A DNA stretch of 64,000 bases from Balaenoptera acutorostrata (Eukaryota; Chordata; Mammalia; Artiodactyla; Balaenopteridae), in contig NC_080082.1 of NCBI RefSeq assembly GCF_949987535.1, positions 51,994,374-52,058,373 on the forward strand, read 5' to 3'. The notes beneath the pieces are model-generated. The model was not told the origin of the DNA. It made no database searches and worked only from the letters and a program-made list of their open reading frames with translations. How positions within the stretch are numbered: the first letter of the stretch is position 1; the number at the start of each line of letters is the position of its first letter. Below are positions 21,801 through 35,229 of this stretch, one piece after another. The translations under genes and the position numbers were made by a program.

Positions 21801-22144
21801 GGACTTCCCTAGTGGTCCAGGGAAGGTGGTTTACAATCCGCCTTCCAATGCAGGGGACGCGGGTTCGATCCCTGGTCAGGGAGCTAAGATCCCACATGCC
21901 GCGGGGCAACTAAGACCCCGCGGGGCAACTAAGACCGCACGCAGCAACTACTGAGCACGCATGCCACAACCAGAGAGCCCGCGTGCTGCAACTACTGAGC
22001 CCATGTGCCGCAACTACTGAGCCTGCACACCACAACTAGAGAGAAGCCTGTGCGCCCCAATGAAAGATCCTGCATGCTGCAACAAAGATCCCGCATGCTG
22101 CAACTAAGAACCAACACAGCCAAATAAATAAATAAATAAATAAT
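21801..22144 (+). mobile_element. Long CHR-type SINE
   Basis: Full head ('ggacttccctagtggtcc') followed by the extended body of 'caactactgagc' phrases and a terminal (AAAT)n. Confidence 0.9.
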
Positions 22145-22979
22145 ATTTTTTTAAAAACAGAAAAATATTTCCTTGCATTCTATGCAAAGTAAACAATCTT
22201 TGTAAAAAAGTGAAAATTTGTGTATAGTTGATTTTCTCAGACATATAAAACATGAAAGAATTGATTAACAGTATTCCGGCATTATAAGAAATGATAAAGT
22301 CCTCCAGACAGCTAGAAAAGGATATCAGATGGAAGTTTGGATCTACACAGGACATGGTAAACATGTGTGTAAGCATAATTTTTTCTTAGTTTTGAAATTA
22401 ATAAAATGATACATGAGTGGAACTTCCAGAATGGTGTAGTGAGGAGCTTGGCAAATATCCCCAAAAAACAATCATAGAATGATAAAATTATCAAAACAAC
22501 CATTTTTGCACTATGGAAATTGAGCAGACACATACAGTGAATCAAGAAGCATTCATTCAAGCAAAACTACTGAACCCCAGGAAAGAGCAATGGAGTCTGT
22601 GGGGTTTTAGCCTTGGGATACCCCTAGTTCCCTCTAGCCCTGTTTTACCAGGGCAGCACGAGTTATGAAAACCACCAGCTTTGCTGCTCTAGGAGACCCA
22701 TTTGAGTTGGAGTGGAGTGTGGAAAAGTCCCATGCCTAGGGGTGTTGTGCAAAAATAATGTCAACCTCAGTGCAGACAACTGGGGAAGGGGAGCAACACA
22801 GATAGTCTGAGGTACCAATACCATCAGACTAACCAAAAGTTAATCAAAGAGAATGAGATAGCTAGAGAAGCTCTTAATACGATCTCATATATTCCTGGTG
22901 GTCTGGAAGGCTGGATTATGCACAGTCGTGAGAACCCTAGCCAACTATTCATCTCTGACCACAGAGGTGACATGAGAAG

Positions 22980-23093
22980 AGTGGTTAGGACTTTGCATGT
23001 TCTCTGCTATGGGCCCGGGTTCAATCCCTGGTCAGGGAACTAAGATCCCATAAGCTGCATGACGGGGCAAAAAAAAAAAAAAAAAAAAAAACC
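22980..23093 (+). mobile_element. CHR-type SINE remnant
   Basis: 'gtggttaggac', 'gggttcaatccctggtcagg' and 'aactaagatccca' followed by about 23 A residues; the first bases of the head are missing. Confidence 0.8.
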
Positions 23094-23807
23094 CCACAGA
23101 AAGTAAAAGCCAGGGCTTTTAATGAAACAATGCACAGATCAACTGGCAAGTGTTGGAAGGCTCACCTACTCAAGGTACTTAAGCACATCTGACCATTCAT
23201 TGGCTGACCACTAAGCTATGCTAACTCAGAAGTGACTCTATGAAGTCAGACTTAAATTCTTTAAACAAGAATTTAAAATATAACAATAAACTGAGCAGAG
23301 ACAGCAGCATCTCCATACTGAAAAGGAGACATATTACAGAATAATTAAGTCAGTAAACAAAAGCAAGAACATCAATTCCTGGGGGAACAGGACATCAGAA
23401 TTCAGACTTGCTACAATATATTATTTTAAATGTCCAGGTGTCAACAACAACAACAACAACAAAAGAGAACTACAAAGAAATGGAAAATGTGACCCATAAA
23501 TAGCAGAAAATCTCAATAAAACTGTCTCTGAGGGGGCCAAGATGTTGGACTCAGCAGAAAAAGACTGAAAAGCAGCTATTATAAATATGTTCAAATGACA
23601 ACTACTCACAAGTTGAGACTGTCAATAGAGAGATAAAAATTATTTTTAAAAAAGAACTTAGTAGAACTTCTAGCTTTGAAATGTTTAATATCTGAAATGA
23701 AAATTTTCCAAGAGAAGCTCAACAGCCGACTGAGCTGGCAGAATGAAGGATCTGTGAACCTGATGATAAATCATTAGAGATTATCTGTCTGAGAAAAAGA
23801 ATCATAG

Positions 23808-23952
23808 GGGACTTCCCTGGTGGTCCAGCAGTTAAGACTCCACTCTCCCAATGCAGAGGGCCTGGGTTCGATCCCTGGTCAGGGAACTAGATCCCGCATG
23901 CTGCAACGAAGACCTGGCACAGCCAAATAAATAAATAAAATATTTTTTTAAA
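23808..23952 (+). mobile_element. CHR-type SINE
   Basis: Sense head 'acttccctggtggtccagc', 'gggttcgatccctggtcagg', a short body ('acctggcacagcc') and an (AAAT)n tail. Confidence 0.88.
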
Positions 23953-24210
23953 AAATCATAAAATGGAAAAAAAACAAAGGAGCAATGTCAGAGACTTGGA
24001 CAACAATCAAGCATACCAAGCATACACATAAAAGGATTTCCAGGAGTATAACAGCTATTTTGAAGGAGAGTGGAGAAAGGGGCAGAAAAATTCTTTGAAG
24101 AAATAATGGCCCAAGATTTTCCAACTATGATGAAAAAAAAATCTACAAATCAAAGAAGCTCAACAAACTTCAAGTAAGATAAACAAAAAGAAATTCACAT
24201 CTAAATACAG

Positions 24211-26176
24211 TCAGGGCGGTACTCATTGAGGCTGCATCTGGGGGATTGCTGGAGCGGAACTACCAAGCAGAAGCAGGCGTTGCACTGTCAGTTGTCATCA
24301 GGTTTGCAATCAGATTGGAAAAGCTGAACTTGAAGCTTCCTGCCTGCAGTGAGGCCGAGAGATACCTATTGCTCACATAATAAAAGACATGAGCTTCAAC
24401 GTGACTTTCCACCTTTCCTACAAATTCCGATTACTGTTGCTTTTTACTTTATGCCTGACGGTGGTTGGGTGGGCCACCAGTAACTACTTTGTGGGTGTTA
24501 TTCAAGAGATTCCTAAAGCAAAGGATCTCATGGCTAGTTTGAACAAGGGTGTAGTTTTGGGGAAGAAAGGAACTGTGATAGAGGAAGCCTCTGTGAAAAA
24601 AGCAAACCTTGACAACTGCCCTTCTGTGTCTCCACACCTCAATCTCACTCTGGAAGAAGTACAGGCAGAAAACCCCAAGGTGCACAGAGGCCAGTATCAT
24701 CCTGAGGAATGCAGGGCGTTGCAGCGGGTCGCCATCCTCATCCTTCACTGGCACAGAGAGAAGCACCTGCTGTACCTGCTAGAACACCTTCACCCCTTCA
24801 TGCAGAGGCAGCAGCTGGCGTATGGCATCTACGTCATCCACCAGGCCGGAAGTAAAAAGTTTAATCACGCCAAACTCCTGAACGTAGGCTATCTAGAAGC
24901 TCTCAAGGATGAAAGTTGGGACTGCTTCATATTCCATGATGTGGACCTGGTGCCTGAGAACGATTTGAACCTTTACAAGTGTGAGGATCAGCCCAGGCAT
25001 CTGGTGGTTGGCAGGAACAGCACTGGGTGCAGGTTACGTTACAATGGATATTTTGGGGGTGTTACTGCCTTAAGCCGAGAGCAATTTTTCAAGAGTAGAG
25101 CTTCTTAGAATGAAAATAACCCGGCCACTGCCTGAAGTGGGTAAATATACTGTGATCTCCCACAAGAGAGACCAAGGCAATGAGGTGAATATAGAACGGA
25201 TGAAACTCTTACATCAGGTGTCACGTGTCTGGAGAACAGATGGGTTGAGCAGTTGTGATTATAAATTATTCTCTGTGGATTATAACCCTTTATATGTCAA
25301 CATCACAGTGGATTTCTGGTCTGGCCCATGACCCTGGTTCTTCTGGTGACATTTGGAGGAACTGAATATTTGATTGCAATAATTTTGGCCTAGAGACTTC
25401 CCCTAGTAGCACACATTAAGAACTTGTTGCAGGCAATTATTGAGCGGATTCTCCCTCTTTCGTATTTTCTTAGCAGAACTCCTGGTGATATGGAATGTAA
25501 AAGAATTGTAATAGGACAGCTTTCTTAGTTGTTTTGATCATGAGGGTTAAATATTGTAATGTAGATACTTGAAGGACTAAGTATAAAAGGACCACTCAAG
25601 AGATACCATGAAGGCTATTTGAGAACTCTGATTGAAGGAGATTTAGTAAAGTTTGAAGTGACACATATTTTCTGGGATAAAAAAGGCCACAGGAGATAAG
25701 ATTGCTGAATGTCCCAGGAACCAGAATTGTTCTTGTCCAAGCAGGAAAGGATTGAAGATATATTTCCGTTATTCATTTATCCTGCATGGTCATCTGTGAA
25801 GAGGCGGGTCCCAGGTGAGAAGAAGGCCGAAGAAGAGGGGAGAAAGGTGAAGAATCAAGATGCCTCAAACTTGGGACCAAAGAGGTGGCAGAAGGACCAC
25901 ATCAGGCAGAGAGCAGCTGCGGTGGTTGTACTGTTGCTATGGCTGTTTCCTGCGGCAGGTGTCACCTGCCCAGATACGCCTTCCCGTAACAGCCCAGCAG
26001 AGAACACATTTTATCTACTAGTTTTTAGAACATTTTTGTAAAATGATTTTGTACGTGTAGGATATGAAGTAGCAGTTTACAAACTACATATTAACTATCA
26101 ATACATCAGAAGTACCTCTGTAGTAAAATATGAAAAAGCTTTGGGGGGTTCAAAAAATAAATAAATAAATAAATAC
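24211..26176 (+). pseudogene. B4GALT4: B4GALT4 processed pseudogene
   Basis: Intronless copy of beta-1,4-galactosyltransferase 4, a Golgi type II membrane enzyme that transfers galactose to GlcNAc. The reading frame opens at 24,389. The N-terminal cytoplasmic and transmembrane segment (LLLLFTLCLTVVGWATS) and the catalytic start are recognisable, including the metal-binding DVD motif of 'FHDVDLVPEND' and the NSTG/RYNGYFGGVTALSR region. About ten residues are missing near codon 78. After 'EQFFK' roughly twenty codons that should carry the WGWGGEDD catalytic motif are gone; the frame shifts and a stop follows at 25,106. The C-terminus (PLPEVGKYT...ITVDFW) continues in another frame at 25,110-25,331. 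The 3' UTR runs to an A-rich (AAAT)n end near 26,152-26,175. It lies inside an L1. A dead retrocopy rather than the parental gene. Confidence 0.92.
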
Positions 26177-26177
26177 A

Positions 26178-27060
26178 CACAGTCAAGCTACCAAAAGCCA
26201 AAGATATGTAGAAAATCTTGAAAGAAGAAGAACAATTCATTATGTACAAGGGAACCACAATTAGATTAACAGCTGACTTCTCTTCAGAAACAATGGAGGA
26301 CAGATTGTAGTCAGGTGACTTTCAAAATGTGTTTTTTTCTTTCTCTTAACTGACTCAAAAGATAATTACACAAGACAACTATAAAACTGCATTGTTGAAC
26401 TTATAAAAAGGTGTGATATATATGATAACTGCAGAAGAGGAAGGGGACGGAATGGAGCTATATTGAAGCAACTTCTATATTTTATATGTAAATTAATATT
26501 AATCTGAATAATTTTATATTTAGATGCATATTGTCTTCTCTAGAGCAACCACTGAGAAAATAATTCAATATATTAAGAAAACCAATAAAACTAAAATGTT
26601 ACACTAGAAAAAATATATGTAACATTTTAAAAAGCAGTAAAGGGACTTTCCTGGTGGTACAGCAGTTAAGACTCCACGCTCCCAATGCAGGGGGTCCAGG
26701 AGCAATCCCTGGTCAGGGCTGCAACTAAAATATCCCACATGCCACAACGAAGATCCTTCATGTCTCAACTAAGACCTGGCACAGCCAAATAAATTAATTA
26801 ATAAATATTTAAAAAAATTAAAAAGCAGTAAAGGGGAAGATACAAAAACACACAAGACACATGAAACAAATGGCAAAATGGGAAATGTAAATTCAACAAT
26901 ATCAATAGTTACATTAATTTGAAATGTATTAAAAACTCGAATCAAAAGCAGATATTGTCAGTCTCTAAATAAAACAATATTCAGCTATATGCTATTTACA
27001 AGAGAAACACTTTAGATTCAAATACACAAATAGGTTCGAAGTAAAATGATAGGAAAGTAT
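26178..27060 (+). mobile_element. L1 continuation (sense)
   Basis: Resumes the L1 broken at 24,205: 'attcattatgtacaaggga', 'cttctcttcagaaacaatgg', then 'tatgctatttacaagag'. It is interrupted by a SINE at 26,644-26,817. Confidence 0.6.
26644..26817 (+). mobile_element. CHR-type SINE
   Basis: Sense SINE flanked by an exact duplication 'ttaaaaagcagtaaagg' (26,627-26,643; 26,818-26,834). Short body with an 'acctggcacagcc' ending. Confidence 0.9.
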
Positions 27061-28560
27061 ACCATGCAAATAATAGCATGATAGCTGGAGTGGCTATACC
27101 ATATTAGGCAGAGTAGTCTTTGATACAACAAAAAAGTCACTAGAGACAAAAGGGAACATTTTATAATGATGAAAGTGTCAATGTATATAAATATATAACA
27201 ATTGTAAACATTGACAGTGAGCAACAAAATAAATGAAGCAAGACTAGTAGAATTGAAGGAAGAAGTAGACAAATCAACAATAGCTGGAGTCTTCAATATG
27301 CCATTATCAGTTTGAGTCCAATCAGGAGGGAGACACCACACAGTAATTTGAACCAGGAATGTTTAATATAAATAAGTATTAACTATTACAGGGGATTAGA
27401 ATAATGAGCAAGTAAATAAAGCAAACTTTATGAGATATAAGAGCATTAAATCTCACAAACCTAGAGTTGAGATTGAGAACCCAAGGAAGATCCACCTTAC
27501 AGGACAGAGATCCAGACATTGTCAGAGAGGACATGGCCATTAACTCACTGAAAAGACATTGCTACTATGTTGTGCTGATGAAATTTGCTGGAAATCTGCT
27601 CTCTAGGGTGCTTGGGACCCTTGCTGGAAATCTGCTGTCTAGGGTGCTTGGGTGCTGTTCATGGGACATTATCTCACCTGAGATATTAACTACAAAACTG
27701 CTCAAGGAAGGATACTAGGGGAGACTGTTATTACTGGGTGCTGCTAGAGCCAGGCACTGGAGAAGCTGTGAGTGATTCAGGAGCTGAGGTACTCTGCCAC
27801 AAAAGTATCTGAGGATGGGCATAAGATTTAATGGGCAAAGATGTATTTTCATAGAGTAGTCAGAACAAATGAATTTACAGCCAAGAGTCAATAAATTTGT
27901 GTGTCAAACACCACTCATAATAACAGAGAGAACAGCTAGGTGAAAAATCAACAAGAATATGAACAATGCTGCCAATTTGACCTAAGTGACATGCATAGAG
28001 TAGATACATAGACCAGATGCATACCTTTCATGTCTCTTTCTCTCGCTCTCTCATGTGGAGTATTTATTTTGGGACAAAACCAGCTGCCATACTGAGGACA
28101 CACAAGCAGCAAACAGAGAGGCCAATGTGGAGAAAAGTGAACAGTATCAACTTAGTAGGCACATAAAGAGGACCATCCAGCTCCAGTCGAGCCTTGAGAA
28201 AACTGCAGCCTCATGGGAAACCCCAAGCCAGAATTGCCCAGCCACCTATTCCCAAAATTCTGACCTATAAAAATGATGAGAGATAATAAATGTTACCAGT
28301 GTTGCTCAGGAGTAGATATTACAGAAGGTGTTTATTAAATTAAAATATCCAACAGATCTCATGGTGTGAATGTTGCAGGCATAAACAAGCAAGAATCCCT
28401 ATCTTTTGTGAATTTATCTCTATTTCAAATTGTCTGATATTCAATTAATACATGAGTGACAATTGGAAGCTCTTTTATGTTGAGTAGATATATTATCAAT
28501 TCTTTGATATGAGAAAATTTGGAGTATTTGCTAAGAGAAGAGTTGGAATATTTGCTGAAG
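27061..28560. other. Decayed repeats, no gene
   Basis: 27,061-27,300 looks like further L1. 27,590-27,650 has a short tandem duplication ('tgctggaaatctgct' occurs twice). 28,075-28,290 ends in 'gagataataaatg' and resembles the 3' end of an old LTR/MaLR-type repeat. No coding region is recognisable. Confidence 0.35.
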
Positions 28561-28589
28561 ACCTATCAATATAATTCATAATCAGAAAT

Positions 28590-29705
28590 TTCTCAGCAGT
28601 AGGAATTATCTGATGCTGAGCAGAGATTGGCCATGCCTAAAGGAATTCCTATATTCCTTATATTCTAATCGTTTCAGACCAATATGAGTAACGCGATGTG
28701 CTTTAAGGGCTGAACCATCTCTAATGGCCAACCCACATTTCTTTCACCTATAGGGTTTTTCACTAATATGAATTTCTCATGTTGAACAAGATATGAAACA
28801 TGATGAAAGGCCTTCCTTCATGCCTTACATTCATAGGGTTTCCCACCAGTATGACTTTTTTTTTAATTTTTATTTATTTATTTATTTATGGCTGTGTTGG
28901 GTCTTCGTTTCTGCGTGAGGGCTTTCTCCAGTTGCGGCAAGTGGGGGCCACTCTTCATCGCGGTGCGCGGGCCTCTCACTGTCGCGGCCTCTCCTATTGC
29001 GGAGCACAGGCTCCAGACACGCAGGCTCAGTAATTGTGGCTCACGGGCCTAGTTGCTCCGCGGCATGTGGGATCTTCCCAGACCAGGGCTCGAACCCGTG
29101 TCCCCTGCATTGGCAGGCAGATTCTCAACCACTGCGCCACCAGGGAAGCCCACCAGTATGACTTTTTGATGTTAAGTAAGGCTCCCCTCTAAGCACCTTT
29201 TCACATTCCTTACATTCCTGGAATTTTACATAATTTTAATTCTCTTTTGTATAATAAGGGTTGAACTAAATGCAAAAATCTTCCCACATTCCTTGCATTC
29301 GAAGTATTTCAGACCAGTATGAATATTCTCATATTCAGGAACTTGACAGTCACTTATAAAAGCCTTCCTACATTTCTTAAATTTATAGGGTTTTGCACCA
29401 ATATGAATTCACCTATGTCAAACAGGTTGAGAGGCATATCTAATGCTTTCCTACATTCCTCATGTTTAGATTTTCACACCACTATGAATTTTCGTGTTGG
29501 GTAAGTTTTTCATGCATTCTGTATTTCTTTTCACATTTCCTATATTCACAGGGTTTTATATCATCATGAATTATTTTATGTGCATTAAGGTTTGAACTAA
29601 GTGTAAAGGCCTTCTTGTGCTCCTAAGTATCATTTCTCACCAGGAAATATTTTTCCATGCTTCAATAAGAAATTAACCCTTACAAAGGCCTTCCCACAGA
29701 GTGTT
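28590..29705 (-). pseudogene. Decayed C2H2 zinc-finger array (minus strand)
   Basis: The antisense of the finger-linker phrase appears repeatedly: 'ccttacattcatagggttt', 'ccttcctacatttcttaaa', 'caccagtatgactttt', 'cacattccttacattcc'. Read on the minus strand these give degenerate units of the type H-T-G-x-K-P-Y-x-C-x-x-C-G-K-A-F. There are at least eight units, most of which have lost a cysteine or histidine or shifted frame. A SINE interrupts the array (28,861-29,149). This is the zinc-finger exon of a dead KRAB-ZNF-type gene; no KRAB exon is seen nearby. It points away from the plus-strand array at 30.7 kb. Confidence 0.82.
28861..29149 (-). mobile_element. CHR-type SINE inside the zinc-finger relic
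   Basis: Antisense SINE flanked by the perfect 18-bp duplication 'ccaccagtatgacttttt' (28,843-28,860 and 29,150-29,167). The duplicated bases are zinc-finger coding sequence, so the insertion is in the array itself. Confidence 0.93.
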
Positions 29706-29723
29706 TCTTTTTTGTTTAATAGC

Positions 29724-30046
29724 TTCTTTTTTTTCCTTTAATTTTATTATTTTTTAAATTTTTGGTTGTGTTGGGTCTTTGTTGCTATGCGTGAGCTTTC
29801 TCTAGTTGTGGCAAGGTGGAGCTACTCTTCGTTGCAGTGTGCAGGCTTCCCTTGTTGCAGAGCACAGGCTCTAGGCGTGTGGGCTTCAGTAGTTGTGGCT
29901 GGTGGGCTCTAGGGTGCAGGCTCAGTAGTTGTGGCACACGGGCTTAGTTGCTCCACGGCATGTGGGATCTTCCCAGACCAGGGCTTGAACCCGTGTCCCC
30001 TGCATTGGCAGGTGGATTCTTAACCACTGCGTCACCAGAGAAGACC
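29724..30046 (-). mobile_element. CHR-type SINE
   Basis: Long antisense copy ('ggttgtgttgggtctttg' to 'ccactgcgtcaccagagaag') lying between the two zinc-finger relics. Confidence 0.88.
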
Positions 30047-30049
30047 ATC

Positions 30050-30740
30050 ATTAACTTTGAAAAAAGATTTCAACATTTGTATTTGATGTGAAATCTCAAG
30101 GGGAGTTAAGTAAATAAAAACTCAGTATCTCATTTGAAAAGAACACATGGCTGTGCATAAGAGGGAGTGAACCACAGTGGGGGAGACATTTGTAATCTTT
30201 AGTGGCATTGTAATTACAGAATCACCAGGCATAGATAGTCACCTTTTATTATTTATACATTTTATATACCTATATTTTATATGGGAGTGGTGTGTTAGAG
30301 CTGGGCAGTAATGTCATGCCAGGGCCAACCATGCACATCTCTCTCTAACTCTATGTTCAATGAATTATATCAATACATTGCTATTGGCCATGGTAGGAGT
30401 ATTTACACTGTGAACACTGGTAAACACTACAAAAGAGGGGTGTCTCTCTGTGTGTGTGTAGAGCTGGTTGTTAAATACTTAACAGCACTTCACTTCATAA
30501 AATCATGGTTTTTTGAGCTCTCCTTTCAGTATTTCAAATTTTATAACTGTTCTCTGACCCATCTCTACTGGGGAAGATTTGGAAATTTCTATTAATTGTA
30601 CTATAGAACACTTCCTTTTTCTTGCCATGGAATGGTAATATTTTTTTCTCATTTAGTTTAGATTTGGATTCAAGTTATATAATAATCAGCCATAGAAAAA
30701 CGTTTATATATGGAAAACATTCATCTCTTTTTCTGTATCA
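30050..30740. other. Sequence upstream of the zinc-finger relic, paralogous to 63.6-64.0 kb
   Basis: 'aacacatggctgtgca' and 'agagctgggcagta' with their surroundings align in order with 'agcacacgtggctatgca' and 'agagctggctgata' at 63,750-63,915. This is probably the end of the intron before a zinc-finger exon. A pyrimidine-rich stretch and 'ctgtatcag' at 30,733-30,741 may be the old splice acceptor. Confidence 0.6.
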
Positions 30741-30741
30741 G

Positions 30742-32940
<2,199 letters not shown>

Positions 32941-32954
32941 ATTGCTTTTGTGCT

Positions 32955-33235
32955 TCTTACAAACTGTGTGACATTCAGTAAGGTGTACTTCTCCGTTTTG
33001 GGCTTTTTTTTTTTTGTCTGCAGCAAGGCTTGTGGGATCTTAGTTCCCCAACCAGGGATTGAACCCAGGCCCTCAGCAGTGAAAGTGTGGAGCCCTAACC
33101 ACTGGATAACCAGGAAATTTTCCCTTTGGCCTCATTTTTAAATGATGATGGTAGTACCTCCAGTATACTGCTGTTCTTAGAATTACATGAAGAAGTACAT
33201 GTAAAAAACTTGGGAAAATATTTGGTATATACTTT
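32955..33235 (-). mobile_element. MIR SINE split by a CHR SINE
   Basis: 'aactgtgtgacattcagta' and 'ttttggcctcatttttaaatg' with 'atgatggtagtacctcc' are the order seen in MIR. A CHR-type SINE (33,004-33,121) sits in the middle. The strand assignment is tentative. Confidence 0.55.
33004..33121 (-). mobile_element. CHR-type SINE remnant
   Basis: Short antisense copy: 'tgtgggatcttagttccc', 'accagggattgaaccca' and 'aaccactggataaccagg', preceded by T11. Confidence 0.82.
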
Positions 33236-33239
33236 ATAT

Positions 33240-34020
33240 TAAAAAAAATAAGGCACTATTTCTAATGTAATCATTATGTTATTCTTAGTGACTTCTTTGA
33301 GATAAAGACCCAGAGGTTTAATGAATTAAGAAAAGTTCTATGTAACTACTTATCCCTTATTGAATTTTAATTCATTCTGGATAAAGTTAAAGTGTGATTA
33401 AAAAAACATTAGAGGATCTTCATTCAGGTCTCTTAAAGTGCATCAAACATTTAATCTTGGAATGAAATTCAGATATATAGGTTTAGAAAATGTAGAATAT
33501 TGAAAATAGACAGGAATTTACATTCCTTTTGCACAAATCAAAATTGATTAGAAATTAACAAAAGGATATCCATTTTGTAATCATCTCTATCTTTTAATTA
33601 TGGATAATTTTAAACATATAAACATTTTTATAAGAACACTGCAGCAAATGTATTAATGCATTCCCTCATTTTCTTTCCTATATGTTGGCTGAATAATTTC
33701 AGTGTTATGAACGTTATGATGTTTCATCACTAAATATATCAATGCATCCCGTAAAAATCCAATTTCTTTACTCAAATCCCCATATAATCAATCACACATA
33801 AGAAAATAATGATTTTCTCTTCCAGTATTTAATCCATATTCAAATTTTAAAAATTTTACCAGGTATGTCTTTTATAAGTAATTTCCAAAATTATATTCAG
33901 TCTAGGTTTATTAGATTATAGTGACTATTTGCTTTTATTTTAGAACAGTGGATGACAAACCACATCCCACAGACCAGATGAAACCTCACACTCTTTTTTG
34001 TAATGTTTTATTGCAACACT
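33240..34020. other. No feature recognised
   Basis: AT-rich sequence, perhaps old L1 or L2. No open frame of note and no sharp repeat boundary. Confidence 0.35.
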
Positions 34021-34045
34021 GCTACCCTCATTTGTTTATGTTTTC

Positions 34046-34389
34046 TTTTTTAATTAATTAATTAATTTTTGACTGCATTGGGTCTTTGTGGCTGCGCACA
34101 GGCTTTCTCTAGTTGCGGCGAGTGGGGGTTACTCTTCATTGCAGTGCACGGGCTTCTCCTTGCAGTGGCTTCTCTTGTGGAGCACGGGCTCTAGGCGCAC
34201 GGGCTTCAGTAGTTGTGGCACATGGGCTCAGTAGTTGTGGCTCACAGGCTCTAGAGCTCAGGCTCAGTAGTTGTGGCGCAGGGGCTTAGTTGCTCCACGG
34301 CATGTGGGATCTTCCCGGACCAGGGCTCGAACCCATGTCCCCTGCATTGGCAGGTGGATTCTTAACCACTGCGCCACCAGGGAAGTCCC
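34046..34389 (-). mobile_element. Long CHR-type SINE
   Basis: Antisense full-length copy starting with (TTAA)n and ending 'gcgccaccagggaagtccc'. Confidence 0.9.
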
Positions 34390-34394
34390 CCATT

Positions 34395-35225
34395 GTTTTT
34401 CATAATTACTTTCTGTAGCTTCTTTCTCCTCAGCTGAGACATTGCCTACATTCTCTATGCTTTTTAATAAGTCACGCAGTCTCCTCATTAGCATCTTTAG
34501 TGAATTCCATATATGTGATGACAGTAAAAGGATAAATTATCAATGAAGTTTCCCTTCAGTTCTACCCATTAATGAAGAAACTCCTGCACTTAGCAACAGT
34601 CCAGGAGGTATCCATTACACTTTAGTCAAGTTAAACAAAAAAGAAAGCAAAATCTGAACTCTTCCTTTCAGTTTTCAAATGTAATGAGCATGGAATCATA
34701 ACGATAAGTTGGAAATACCTGACGTATGGTTAGGCAGAGTGAGGACTTTGTGCTCTCTCACAAGAAGATGAGGTTGTTCAGTCATATTGAGGAAAGAGCA
34801 TATCTCAAATGGAAGTAAGAGGGTTAGGTTGTGAGGTCTTGAGAAGTGGATCCGAGCCCTGACCATACCAGTGGCCTCAAGTACTATGAGTAAAGTAAGT
34901 TGTCGGAATTGAGAGGCAGCCTCCTACCCTTCCACATTCACAAATCCTGACATGGGGCATACTTAGGGAATAAAAACAAAAGGACAACCTGGGCAAATTA
35001 ATACCTCAATCATCTCATCACACACCAGAGGCTAATTTTAAAATTTGACAGTATTAACTGTTAGAAGAAAGTGATGTTTTGTGAAGTATGATACATTTTA
35101 GGACTGTGAATAGTTTATTTACTTTGGGGGAAATAGAGCAACATCTAGTGAAGCTGAAGATAGTAACCAGGATACATACACGAGAATGTTCACAGCACTG
35201 TTTTTTTGGTAAGTTCCAAAAATGG
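34395..35225. other. No feature recognised
   Basis: Unique-looking sequence without a convincing open frame or repeat. Confidence 0.35.
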
Positions 35226-35229
35226 GAAC

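Larger units (their letters stand above)
22420..24205 (+). mobile_element. L1 5' part (sense), interrupted by SINEs
   Basis: Old L1 sequence with two SINEs inserted. 'aagaagctcaacaaacttc' near its right end continues, after the B4GALT4 insertion, with 'cagtcaagctaccaaaag' at 26,180, so one L1 has been split. A (CAA)n repeat lies at 23,442-23,463. Confidence 0.55.

Noticed and set aside
22000..22120. CRISPR-like short repeats ('caactactgagc' spaced by about 30 bases)
   Set aside because: This is the internal phrase structure of long CHR SINEs, found in every long copy, in a mammalian genome.
23840..23885. tRNA genes at the many 'gggttcgatccctggtcagg' sites
   Set aside because: These are B-box remnants of tRNA-derived SINE heads. 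None forms a complete cloverleaf outside a SINE.
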